Under the pieces are notes generated by a model. It was not told the DNA's origin. It did not search any database and was given only the letters and a program-made list of their open reading frames with translations. From Parabacteroides sp. PFB2-10 (lineage in GTDB: Bacteria > Bacteroidota > Bacteroidia > Bacteroidales > Tannerellaceae), in contig NZ_JARXWI010000003.1 in the NCBI RefSeq assembly GCF_029893085.1, forward strand, positions 186,001-250,000: a stretch of DNA of 64,000 nt. The letters run 5' to 3'. Shown here in pieces: positions 1-7,285 of this stretch. A program made the translations under genes and the position numbers. Numbering within the stretch: the first letter of the stretch is position 1; every line of letters begins with the position of its first letter.

Positions 1-495
1 TCGAAGATCGAAGCCGATGTAGTGAAGATCTCGTATGAAAACATTGATGTAAACGATCTGGTTGATTCGGCTTATGCCTCGACCCGTTTGCGTATGCCGG
101 GCGGTGTGGAATTGATTGTCGAGAAGGAGAAAAAAGAATGTCTGTTCGGAACGGATCCCGTTCGTTTGTTGCAGTTGATTACCAACCTGGCCAACAATGC
201 GATCAAACATACGCGCAAAGGATCGATCACCATCGGTTACAGAAGTTTGCCGGATGGACAGCTTTGTTTCTATGTGAAAGATACCGGTTTGGGTATTCCG
301 GAAGAGAAGCAGAAACAGCTGTTCGGCCGTTTTGCTAAAGTGAATGACTATGCCGAAGGTATCGGGCTGGGACTGGCTATTTGTCAGGGATTGGTTTCCA
401 AAATGGGCGGTAAATTGGAGGTAGACTCGACCGAAGGCGTCGGATCGACATTCTCATTCACCCTGCCTTCCCACGAACCATCAAGCGAAGAATAA
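1..495 (+). CDS. Sensor histidine kinase, C-terminal part (5' end outside window)
   Basis: The reading frame is open from base 1, so the start codon and the sensor part lie upstream. The visible 164 residues are the end of a kinase core. The N box is NLANNAIKHT, the G1 box DTGLGIP and the G2 box GLGLAI, so this is a complete HATPase_c ATP-binding domain ending in the usual STFSFTLP strand. It phosphorylates a His that lies before this segment and signals to a partner regulator. No receiver or DNA-binding domain follows, so it is not an HTCS. The frame ends at 495, just before a terminator hairpin. The stimulus and the partner cannot be told from the fragment. Confidence 0.88.
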   Translation, partial: SKIEADVVKISYENIDVNDLVDSAYASTRLRMPGGVELIVEKEKKECLFGTDPVRLLQLITNLANNAIKHTRKGSITIGYRSLPDGQLCFYVKDTGLGIPEEKQKQLFGRFAKVNDYAEGIGLGLAICQGLVSKMGGKLEVDSTEGVGSTFSFTLPSHEPSSEE

Positions 496-512
496 CAATC
501 TACCTAATTAGT

Positions 513-1322
513 TTATTTATAGTAGCGGGAGTATATCTGATTATACCTCCCGCTTTCTTTTATGCGGCCGAACCAATGATTGAGGCTGTCTAACAGCTCT
601 TGGGATTCTTTGCGCACGACCCACGACTGCAACTGGGTGAAGCTGATATCGGTGTTGATGTCGATTTCCGGGAATTGATCCTGCATATGCAGGGCGATGG
701 GCTGATCACAGACCGCATAGTCGATGTCTCCACTGGCCACCATGATAATCAGTTGCTCCGAAGAGTAAAGCGGATCTTCCACGATATGAATCGTGTCTCC
801 GATCTCCTGTTCCAGGTTGCGCAGGCGCAGGATGGCCGGCGATTGGGCGGGTACATATAGTTGCTTCTTGGCTAAATGTAGTTGATTGCGTACAGGAAGG
901 ATTCCGTGGTTTGCTTTAGAGGTGCGTTGCACCAATACCTGTTTGTTTAATAGAACCGGGTCGGTGAACAGGTAGGATTCTTTTAGTTCTGTGGTGGCCG
1001 GGATATTCCGGGCGATAATGTCTGTTGCTCGTTGATTTAGCTTCTCAAAGCTTTTGGAAAGGTTCATTTCCAGTTGGATCTCTACCTCCAGGCCAGAGAT
1101 ATCTGAAATGGCCTGGCTTAATTCATACTGAAACCCCTGGATCGTATCACCGCTTACATAATAGCCAGTCGGGTTGTATTCGGTGATGAGACGTAATACG
1201 CCCTCTTGTCTTATCTCTTGCAGGTCACGGGCGGTCTCCCTGGGTTTCTTTAAAAGAAACATCGTGGCCACCACCAAAAGCAATAAGAAAGCATACAATA
1301 ACAGAAGTTTTTTGGACTTCAT
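513..1322 (-). CDS. Periplasmic solute-binding protein, family 3 type (MltF N-domain-like)
   Basis: 269 residues. Residues about 5-24 form one hydrophobic segment (LLLLYAFLLLLVVATMFLL) that is an uncleaved anchor or signal. The rest looks like a bacterial extracellular solute-binding protein of family 3: GVLRLITEYNPTGYY opens the first lobe, and the ASGDIDYAVCDQPIA segment is typical of the second lobe. No lysozyme-like domain follows, which separates it from full-length MltF. The start lies 10 bases after the stop of the outer-membrane porin gene, so the two are probably co-transcribed and may handle the same small solute across the outer membrane and periplasm. No permease gene is adjacent. 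The ligand is unknown. Confidence 0.7.
   Translation of the reverse strand: MKSKKLLLLYAFLLLLVVATMFLLKKPRETARDLQEIRQEGVLRLITEYNPTGYYVSGDTIQGFQYELSQAISDISGLEVEIQLEMNLSKSFEKLNQRATDIIARNIPATTELKESYLFTDPVLLNKQVLVQRTSKANHGILPVRNQLHLAKKQLYVPAQSPAILRLRNLEQEIGDTIHIVEDPLYSSEQLIIMVASGDIDYAVCDQPIALHMQDQFPEIDINTDISFTQLQSWVVRKESQELLDSLNHWFGRIKESGRYNQIYSRYYK
524..560 (+). terminator. Rho-independent terminator after the histidine kinase
   Basis: AGCGGGAG (524-531) pairs with CTCCCGCT (547-554). The stem extends through a short A/T stretch with one bulged C, and a T-rich run follows on the plus strand. The hairpin lies inside the last codons of the convergent minus-strand gene, so the two genes share 3' sequence. 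Confidence 0.6.
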
Positions 1323-1332
1323 AGAAGGGGAA

Positions 1333-3564
1333 TCAATTGTTGAACATCACGGAGATACCGAATTTCAGCACAAAAGGATTCAATGGATAATGTGCGTATG
1401 AGAAGTGTTTGGGATCAAGGAACATGGTTCCGACATTGTAGCCCATGACAAAGAAGCGAGCCTGCTTCAGATGGAAGTTCAGGTAGGCATTGATCAACGG
1501 ATAATCGCCAACTTTTGTCTTCCGGCTGTCTTCCGGCTGCAACTGGAACTGTTGGGTGGCCGGCTCATAATAGGGCGCATAGTAGGAGGTGAAGTAATGT
1601 GCGTCAGCTCCCAACTGAATGGTGAGCACCTTGGCCAGCTTAAAGTAGACATACATATTGGTGTACAGGCTCAGTTCGGGTAATGGAATCACCTCCTTGT
1701 TGCTGCTTAGTTGATAAGCTGCTTCATTCTCCCAGCCAAAGCCTTTGAACTTAAAATCTTGTTTTACCCGACCGGTGATGACCTGTAGGTTACCATCGTG
1801 TTGCAAAGGCACACCTTTGCTTCCAAAATAGACATGATTCTGAATGCTGTTCACACCGGCAAACAAGGTTGTCCTGGTTTTCTCGATATGAACAGAGCCT
1901 CCGACATACATTTGTTGCTCATTGCGGAAGTTATTATCCCAGCGGTAATACCGGGAGAGGTAGTGCCGTGTGAAAAAGGCGGGCGCTACGTTCTTTACAT
2001 AGCCTTCTGCTTTGATGGATGCCTCTTTGCCGAATAGTTTGAATCGTGTTTGAATATCACCCGTAAGACGGAACTCTCCCAGATCATCCCCAACAAGGCA
2101 TAGTTCACCCCGGGCATTGTAGGTGAGTACACTGCCGCGCGATTTACTCAGTTCCCCTCCAATATAGGTAGAGAACTCATCGTATGTTTTTGACAGAGGC
2201 GTATCCAGAATATTGGGAGTCTCAGGGGTAAAGTTGAAATAATGATAATTGTTTTCGTCGAACTCAAGGCCGGGAAGGCTGTTTCGCATCTCATATTTCC
2301 TTTGCTCCAGGGTAACAAAGGCGGATAATCCGAATTTAACCCACTTCTGAAATCCTTCTCGCAGGGAGAGGGCAAAGGTGTTGCGTAGCTTCCAGGAGGA
2401 GGGACGGTCGTGTAATGCAGGCGACATATCGTAGAACACCATGCTTCCGGGATTGCTTTTACCCGGGAAATTGTAACAGGTGTCAATGCCTGTTTGATTG
2501 CTGGTGGTGAAATGACGGCGGTTATCTTCATAGAAAAGCGTATGAACAATACTGGATACCGGCACAAACTGGCGACGCGGCTCTGCCGGTTCGCTATTGT
2601 TTCCGCCGGGAGGCATACTTGCATTATATGCGTGTTCGTGGTCGTCTCCCTCATGTTCATCCCCTTCGTGCTCGTGTTCTTCCAGGTTTCCTGCTGTTTC
2701 CTGAACAGGCGTGTCGAGCATCCGGTAGAATCCTAAGTTGAAACGATGCGTCAGGAAGTACTGTTTGCCTCTGACACGATTGAAAGCGTTATTAAAGCGA
2801 ACGGCATAGTCTTTGGTGGTCACCGCGCGTCCGCTGGTATTCATCTCTTCCGGGTTGTAGATCCAGTTGTCATCACGCAGCCCTCCGTTCTCATAATTCA
2901 CAAAGTTATAGTTGCTCAGGTAGGCACGCGCTTCGTATTTATCCGTCAGGAAGCTACCGAAAAAGCGGTAGCTTAAGAGTTTGTTCCCGTTGGAAGCATA
3001 GTGCCCACGGCTATAGATGTAGTCTAGTTCCCCGCCGATATTGATCTTTTTTCCAAAGCTAACGGTCATAATCCCTTTCAGTCTTTCTTCTTTTTGCTGA
3101 TCGCCGCCGGCAAAAGAGTAAAGGATATTGGTATAAGGCACCTTGGCATCGTAAAAGTCTGCATTCTCCGGCGTGACAATGTAGTTGTCGAAAGGATCGG
3201 CAAAGATAAAGTCACGGCTCTCTTTGCGTTCATGGAACAAACGGGATTGTGCGGGAGAGCCCAAGTTTGCCAGGTATCCCATGGCTAATCCCTGCCCTTC
3301 AACGAGTGTGCTTTGACCGAAATTCAGCCGGGCGGTATCCATAGGTGCTACGAAAGCCTGCCCGACATAAGGACTGACACGCAATGCCGTTACCTGGTCG
3401 GAGAGCGCCAATGTGTCTGTCTGAATGCTGTCTGCGCCTTGTCCTTTCGATAGATTGGAAAGTGAGAAACCACCTTCACCTCCTCCTCGCGGCGGACGAT
3501 CCTGCGCCTGCACCGATAACGTTATACAGAGTATGGTTAATGATATATAAATACTCTTCTTCAT
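1333..3564 (-). CDS. Putative outer-membrane porin (Porin_10-like)
   Basis: 743 residues from the ATG at 3564 (MKKSIYISLT). A TTG nine bases upstream is in frame but would put the start inside a -7 promoter box. The signal peptide ends at VQAQD. A low-complexity Gly/Arg segment follows, then long alternating aromatic and polar strands typical of a beta-barrel, ending in KFGISVMFNN. This matches the Bacteroidetes proteins annotated as putative porin. Around residues 290-310 is an unusual His/Asp/Glu-rich loop (2629-2689). The gene is first in a two-gene operon with the solute-binding protein. A specific substrate cannot be inferred, although the acidic-histidine loop could bind a divalent metal. 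Confidence 0.75.
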   Translation of the reverse strand: MKKSIYISLTILCITLSVQAQDRPPRGGGEGGFSLSNLSKGQGADSIQTDTLALSDQVTALRVSPYVGQAFVAPMDTARLNFGQSTLVEGQGLAMGYLANLGSPAQSRLFHERKESRDFIFADPFDNYIVTPENADFYDAKVPYTNILYSFAGGDQQKEERLKGIMTVSFGKKINIGGELDYIYSRGHYASNGNKLLSYRFFGSFLTDKYEARAYLSNYNFVNYENGGLRDDNWIYNPEEMNTSGRAVTTKDYAVRFNNAFNRVRGKQYFLTHRFNLGFYRMLDTPVQETAGNLEEHEHEGDEHEGDDHEHAYNASMPPGGNNSEPAEPRRQFVPVSSIVHTLFYEDNRRHFTTSNQTGIDTCYNFPGKSNPGSMVFYDMSPALHDRPSSWKLRNTFALSLREGFQKWVKFGLSAFVTLEQRKYEMRNSLPGLEFDENNYHYFNFTPETPNILDTPLSKTYDEFSTYIGGELSKSRGSVLTYNARGELCLVGDDLGEFRLTGDIQTRFKLFGKEASIKAEGYVKNVAPAFFTRHYLSRYYRWDNNFRNEQQMYVGGSVHIEKTRTTLFAGVNSIQNHVYFGSKGVPLQHDGNLQVITGRVKQDFKFKGFGWENEAAYQLSSNKEVIPLPELSLYTNMYVYFKLAKVLTIQLGADAHYFTSYYAPYYEPATQQFQLQPEDSRKTKVGDYPLINAYLNFHLKQARFFVMGYNVGTMFLDPKHFSYAHYPLNPFVLKFGISVMFNN

Positions 3565-3570
3565 CGTTTG

Positions 3571-3578
3571 CAAAGATA
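3571..3578 (-). promoter_or_regulatory. -7 box (TATCTTTG) for the porin operon
   Basis: The minus strand reads TATCTTTG, a perfect match to the Bacteroidetes TAnnTTTG element, with only six bases before the ATG at 3564. If it is used, the mRNA would start at or almost at the start codon. The region where a -33 element would lie falls inside the upstream terminator hairpin. Confidence 0.45.
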
Positions 3579-3583
3579 TAATA

Positions 3584-3613
3584 AAAGGGCGTTCCTACAC
3601 AAGAACGCCCTTT
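3584..3613 (-). terminator. Terminator of the 2-oxoacid:ferredoxin oxidoreductase operon
   Basis: An 11-bp perfect stem, AAAGGGCGTTC at 3584-3594 with its complement at 3603-3613, closes an 8-base loop. On the minus strand it is followed by a T-rich stretch. It separates the gamma subunit gene from the porin gene. Confidence 0.7.
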
Positions 3614-3638
3614 ATCTTTATCATCTTTTTTGACTGAA

Positions 3639-4181
3639 TTACACCTTTTGGATAATTTCCATTCCTTTTTTGATGGCGGCTTCATTCATCGGAATCAGTT
3701 TGTGATGGCGCTCCGGCAGCGACTTTTTCAGGCCTAACAGTACGTTTTCCAGCTTAACCATCGGAACGACTTTCAACAGTCCGCCCAATACGATCATATT
3801 GAAGGCCTTTTCGTTCTTCATTTCCGTCGCGGCATCCATTGCATCTACGCGATAAACCTGAATGTCGGTGCGTGTAACAGGCGTATGAATACCGTATCCG
3901 TCATAGATCAGGATACCGCCCGGCTTCACCTTATTTACAAACTTCTCGAGCGAAGGCTGATTCAATACAATCGCTATATCATATTGATTCAGAATAGGCG
4001 AGCTGATGGGTGCGTCACTCAGGATAACAGTCACATTGGCTGTTCCCCCCCGTTGTTCCGGGCCGTAAGATGGCATCCAGGTCACCTCTTTTCCTTCCAT
4101 CAAGCCGGAATAGGCTAATATTTTCCCCATGGACAATACACCTTGTCCACCGAAACCTGCAATGATTATTTCCTCTTTCAT
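3639..4181 (-). CDS. 2-oxoacid:ferredoxin oxidoreductase, gamma subunit
   Basis: 180 residues, the normal length for the POR/VOR/KOR gamma domain. The N-terminus EIIIAGFGGQGVLSMGKIL is the family signature, followed by SYGPEQRGGTA, also conserved. The subunit forms part of a soluble cytoplasmic complex that oxidatively decarboxylates a 2-oxoacid to an acyl-CoA and reduces ferredoxin. The start codon overlaps the stop of the beta gene by four bases (ATGA), showing translational coupling. It is the last gene of the operon. Whether the substrate is a branched-chain 2-oxoacid or 2-oxoglutarate cannot be decided from this subunit. Confidence 0.9.
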   Translation of the reverse strand: MKEEIIIAGFGGQGVLSMGKILAYSGLMEGKEVTWMPSYGPEQRGGTANVTVILSDAPISSPILNQYDIAIVLNQPSLEKFVNKVKPGGILIYDGYGIHTPVTRTDIQVYRVDAMDAATEMKNEKAFNMIVLGGLLKVVPMVKLENVLLGLKKSLPERHHKLIPMNEAAIKKGMEIIQKV

Positions 4182-4948
4182 GCTTCTTCAATGTTTTTTA
4201 AGTCACCTAATGGATAGAATGGGAACATGTTTTCGACCATCCAGTCGTTTGCTTTCGCCGGAGTTGTTTTCCAACCAGAAGAACAGGTCGAAACAAATTC
4301 TACAATGGATGTTCCTTTTTTGTTCATCGCATTTTCAAATGCCTTGCGGAGCATCTTCTTGGCTTTCTTTACAGCAGCCGCCGTATGTACGCTCTGACGG
4401 GTTACCAGGCAGGTGCCTTCGAGTTGCGCCAACAGATTGGTTATTTTCAGCGGATGGCCGTTCAGTTCGATATTACGTCCGTAAGGAGTTGTCGACGTGG
4501 GCATGCCTTCCAGCGTGGTGGGCGCCATTTGTCCGCCTGTCATACCGTATATCGCATTGTTGACAAACACAATCACGATGTTTTCTCCACGGTTAGCCGC
4601 ATGGATTGTTTCCGCAGTACCGATTGCCGCCAGGTCGCCATCGCCCTGATAGGTGAACACCATTTTGTCGGGGTTCAACCGTTTGGCAGCGGTCGCAACA
4701 GCAGGAGCACGTCCGTGAGCCGCTTCGATCCAATCGATATCCAGGTAGTTGTAAGCAAACACGGCACAGCCTACCGGAGAAACTCCGATGGTTTTTTCGG
4801 CAAGCCCCATTTCGTCAATTACCTCTGCTATCAATTTGTGTATGACACCATGACTACAGCCCGGGCAGTAGTGCATGGAATTATTATTCATTAACCGGGG
4901 TTTCGTATGAACCAGGTTTTCCGGTTTAATTATTTCATTGAGTTCCAT
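4178..4948 (-). CDS. 2-oxoacid:ferredoxin oxidoreductase, beta (TPP-binding) subunit
   Basis: 256 residues from the ATG at 4948 (MELNEIIKPENLV), which has an AAAAGAGA ribosome-binding stretch and matches the usual family start. A longer frame from 4978 overlaps the tail of the upstream small membrane protein gene and adds ten residues of doubtful value. The motif YCPGCSHG supplies the conserved Cys region, and GDGDLAAIG with VIVFVNNAIYGMTGGQ is the thiamine diphosphate and Mg binding segment. It forms the active site with the alpha subunit. It overlaps the gamma gene by four bases. Confidence 0.9.
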   Translation of the reverse strand: MELNEIIKPENLVHTKPRLMNNNSMHYCPGCSHGVIHKLIAEVIDEMGLAEKTIGVSPVGCAVFAYNYLDIDWIEAAHGRAPAVATAAKRLNPDKMVFTYQGDGDLAAIGTAETIHAANRGENIVIVFVNNAIYGMTGGQMAPTTLEGMPTSTTPYGRNIELNGHPLKITNLLAQLEGTCLVTRQSVHTAAAVKKAKKMLRKAFENAMNKKGTSIVEFVSTCSSGWKTTPAKANDWMVENMFPFYPLGDLKNIEEA

Positions 4949-4967
4949 ATCTCTTTTAACTTCTTTT

Positions 4968-5144
4968 TTATTTACCAACGTATCGCATTACATACTGCAC
5001 TACCCGTAACACAACCGCAATACCTCCCAGAATGAGAAACCATGTCCGGTCGCCACGTAAGGCAAAAAAGCATATAACAGCGCCAATGGCCAAGACCATA
5101 AACAATAAAGTAAACAATTCGTCTAACCGGCTTCCGCGTCTCAT
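4968..5144 (-). CDS. Small two-helix membrane protein inside the oxidoreductase operon
   Basis: A 58-codon frame starts at ATG 5144, 12 bases after the alpha subunit stop, and ends at TAA 4968-4970. It begins MRRGSRLDEL, continues with a hydrophobic helix (LFTLLFMVLAIGAVICFFAL), a short polar turn with GDRTW, a second hydrophobic helix (FLILGGIAVVLRVVQYV) and a basic tail. The positive N-terminus suggests the ends face the cytoplasm. Its placement between alpha and beta, in the same direction with tight spacing and a complete frame, supports a real gene. I do not recognise a family. It could tether the complex to the membrane, but that is inference. Confidence 0.6.
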   Translation of the reverse strand: MRRGSRLDELFTLLFMVLAIGAVICFFALRGDRTWFLILGGIAVVLRVVQYVMRYVGK

Positions 5145-5156
5145 AATCTGATGGAT

Positions 5157-6242
5157 TTATGCGTTAATGATTTTTTCTTTTAGTGCATCGAGTATTTCAT
5201 CCGGAGTAAAGATGATTCCTCCGAGACGGCCATAGTGTTCCACTTTTATCTTGCCGTTGACAGCCAGGCGGATATCTTCCACCATTTGTCCGGCATTCAA
5301 TTCAACGGAGAGCATTCCTTTCACCTTGTTGGCATAGGCCGCAATGGCTTGTGTCGGGAAAGGCCATAGGGTGATAGGCCGCAGAAGGCCAAGTTTGATA
5401 CCCTCTTCACGTGCCAGTTCCACTACCTTTTGACAGATACGTGCCGAAGATCCGAAGGCTACCAATAGGTATTCCGCATCGTCACACATAAACTCTTCAT
5501 AGCGTACTTCGTTCTCTTCAATCTTCTTGTATTTTGCCTGGAAGCGATTGTTGTTCTCTTCCATAACGGCGGGATCGAGCTCCAATGAGGTGATCACGTT
5601 TGGCTTACGATCCGCCGGCTTGCCTTGGGCTGCCCAGGGGTTCTCTTTGCGTAATTCTTCTTCCGTACGGCGTTTTTGGAACGGCGGTAGCGTTACTTTT
5701 TCCATCATCTGTCCCACGATACCATCTGCCAGTATCATCACCGGATTAGCATATTTGAAAGCCAGGTCAAAGCCTAATGTTACGAAGTCGGCCATCTCCT
5801 GTACGGAAGAGGGAGCCAGTGTGATCAGGCGATAGTCGCCGTGTCCACCCCCTTTTACCGTTTGGAAATAATCCGCCTGACTGGGTTGAATGGTTCCCAA
5901 GCCGGGGCCACCACGCATAATATTGACAATCAAACAGGGCAGGTCGGCTCCAGCCAGATAGGAGATGCCTTCCAGTTTCAGGCTGATACCCGGACTGGAG
6001 GATGATGTCATCACCCGCTTTCCGGTGGCAGCGCCTCCGTACACCATATTAATGGCAGCTACTTCACTTTCTGCCTGCAGAACCACCATGCCGGTTGTTT
6101 CCCAGGGCATCTCCGCCATCAATGTTTCCAAAATCTCCGACTGGGGAGTGATGGGATAGCCAAAATAACCATCGGCACCCGAACGGATCGCCGCATGGGC
6201 AATCGCTTCGTTTCCCTTTAACAGTTTTATTTCTTCTGACAT
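5157..6242 (-). CDS. vorB: 2-oxoacid:ferredoxin oxidoreductase, alpha subunit (VorB-type)
   Basis: 361 residues. The start MSEEIKLLKGNEAIAHAAI and GYPITPQSEI are the pyruvate-ferredoxin oxidoreductase pyrimidine-binding signature. MTSSSSPGISLKLEGISYL and NIMRGGPGLGTIQPSQADY follow, as in proteins annotated 3-methyl-2-oxobutanoate dehydrogenase subunit VorB. The C-terminal part is the transketolase C-like domain. Together with the ferredoxin, beta and gamma subunits it makes a four-subunit enzyme that turns 2-oxoacids from amino-acid breakdown into acyl-CoA with reduced ferredoxin, or runs in reverse. The start overlaps the ferredoxin stop by one base. The vor name follows similarity only; korA is the alternative. 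Confidence 0.88.
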   Translation of the reverse strand: MSEEIKLLKGNEAIAHAAIRSGADGYFGYPITPQSEILETLMAEMPWETTGMVVLQAESEVAAINMVYGGAATGKRVMTSSSSPGISLKLEGISYLAGADLPCLIVNIMRGGPGLGTIQPSQADYFQTVKGGGHGDYRLITLAPSSVQEMADFVTLGFDLAFKYANPVMILADGIVGQMMEKVTLPPFQKRRTEEELRKENPWAAQGKPADRKPNVITSLELDPAVMEENNNRFQAKYKKIEENEVRYEEFMCDDAEYLLVAFGSSARICQKVVELAREEGIKLGLLRPITLWPFPTQAIAAYANKVKGMLSVELNAGQMVEDIRLAVNGKIKVEHYGRLGGIIFTPDEILDALKEKIINA

Positions 6243-6469
6243 TATACTTTTGCTTTATAGATCGTTAAACAACCATCGGGGCATACCAATCCGCAGTTGG
6301 CACAACCGATGCAATTATCCGGGTTTTTCATGTAAACATAATGATACCCTTTGTTATTCACTTCGCGCGGATGAAGCTCGAGCGTGTCCGTCGGGCAGGC
6401 AACCACGCATAGGTCGCATCCCTTACAGCGCTCGGTGTTCACAACAACCGCTCCTCTTATTTTTGCCAT
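6242..6469 (-). CDS. 2x[4Fe-4S] ferredoxin subunit of the oxidoreductase
   Basis: 75 residues with two CxxCxxCxxxCP clusters: CKGCDLCVVACP and CIGCANCGLVCP. This is the delta, ferredoxin-like subunit that passes electrons from the TPP site to free ferredoxin. It is the first gene of the operon (order ferredoxin, alpha, small membrane protein, beta, gamma), and its stop overlaps the alpha start by one base. A perfect -7 box lies about 50 bases upstream. Confidence 0.92.
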   Translation of the reverse strand: MAKIRGAVVVNTERCKGCDLCVVACPTDTLELHPREVNNKGYHYVYMKNPDNCIGCANCGLVCPDGCLTIYKAKV

Positions 6470-6518
6470 AACTCGATAAATTTTTAAATATGTTTTTTGT
6501 CGATTACAAACGATTGAA

Positions 6519-6526
6519 CAAAGGTA
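6519..6526 (-). promoter_or_regulatory. -7 box (TACCTTTG) for the oxidoreductase operon
   Basis: The minus strand reads TACCTTTG, a perfect TAnnTTTG element, placed 49 bases before the ferredoxin ATG. No clear TTTG -33 element is seen. Confidence 0.5.
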
Positions 6527-6878
6527 ATAATTTCTTCAGGAAAGATAGTCATATCTTTCAGAAACTCGTGCATTTTTAATGAATTATTTTTTTAGAAAAA
6601 TATCATTTTGTCAAATCAAAAACGGTTATTCGGTAGTATTTTTGGTGTTTTCATATAAAACACACCCATAAATACAGTATATTTATATCTTTTTGTAAGT
6701 TCAAACAGCCAATACAGTTGCAATTTATCAAAAGCTTTTCAGCCATTCTTCACCTGTGAAAAACAGCTTCATCCGGAAAATAGCTAAGGGAAAATTTTAG
6801 ATACACTACCCTCTTCTCCCTCTTTACATTTTCCCGATTTAACGTATTTACCGTTGCATTTTCGCACAACACCCCAAA

Positions 6879-7049
6879 AATGTTAAAATATCGATTGTAA
6901 GTAAAACGGCCGTTTTGCTTACAAATCCATACGTTAAAAAGTGTTTCTCCCGGGAGTTTGTCTCCAAAGTCCCGCATTTTTGCGCGAAAAGTCCTGCCGA
7001 AATTACAAATCGTAAATTAGGGGTTTCGTCAAAAACAGGCATTTTAACA
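6879..7049 (+). repeat. Dispersed hairpin repeat, copy A (about 170 bp)
   Basis: It shares with 15709-15880 and with the reverse strand of 55922-56098 the order: ATGTTAAAAT end, a TGTAAG..CTTACA hairpin, ATACGTTAAAAA, a CTCCCGGGAG palindrome, a CCGAAATTACAAATCGTAAA block, and a second end. In this copy the ends are a perfect 10-bp inverted repeat (ATGTTAAAAT and ATTTTAACAT). The hairpin stem at 6896-6923 has 14-base arms with one wobble. There is no transposase, so it looks like a MITE or REP-type element. Confidence 0.78.
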
Positions 7050-7285
7050 TCTGTTTGCATTTTTTTTCACGCGAAATGACTGAATAGTCACAGGATCAAA
7101 AACAACCCGACTGCCGGAGTAGAGATCGGAGTGAGGGATGCATGGAACGTTCGAAATCGTCTCTCGTCGTAAACAAATCGACACTTTTTCCAATTGTATT
7201 ATATAGCATATGTGCATTTAAATAGTTATCTTGCGAACCAACTCCACACATATGTAATAGAGATATAAATTTTAAATGACAGAAA

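Larger units (their letters stand above)
6470..7285. other. 816-bp divergent intergenic region
   Basis: This stretch separates the minus-strand oxidoreductase operon from the plus-strand acyl-CoA synthetase. It holds the oxidoreductase promoter (6519-6526), AT-rich sequence with no gene I can support, and one full copy of a dispersed hairpin repeat (6879-7049). After the repeat are about 235 bases with a possible weak promoter for the synthetase (TATCTTGC near 7229). Short frames inside the repeat are not coding. Confidence 0.7.

Noticed and set aside
6848-7060. Short minus-strand frame with SREKHFLTYGFVSK-like peptide, also present in related form near 15750 and 55900
   Set aside because: The similarity follows the dispersed hairpin repeat itself. 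The frames have different lengths and ends in each copy and no start context, so they are translations of a repeat and not genes.
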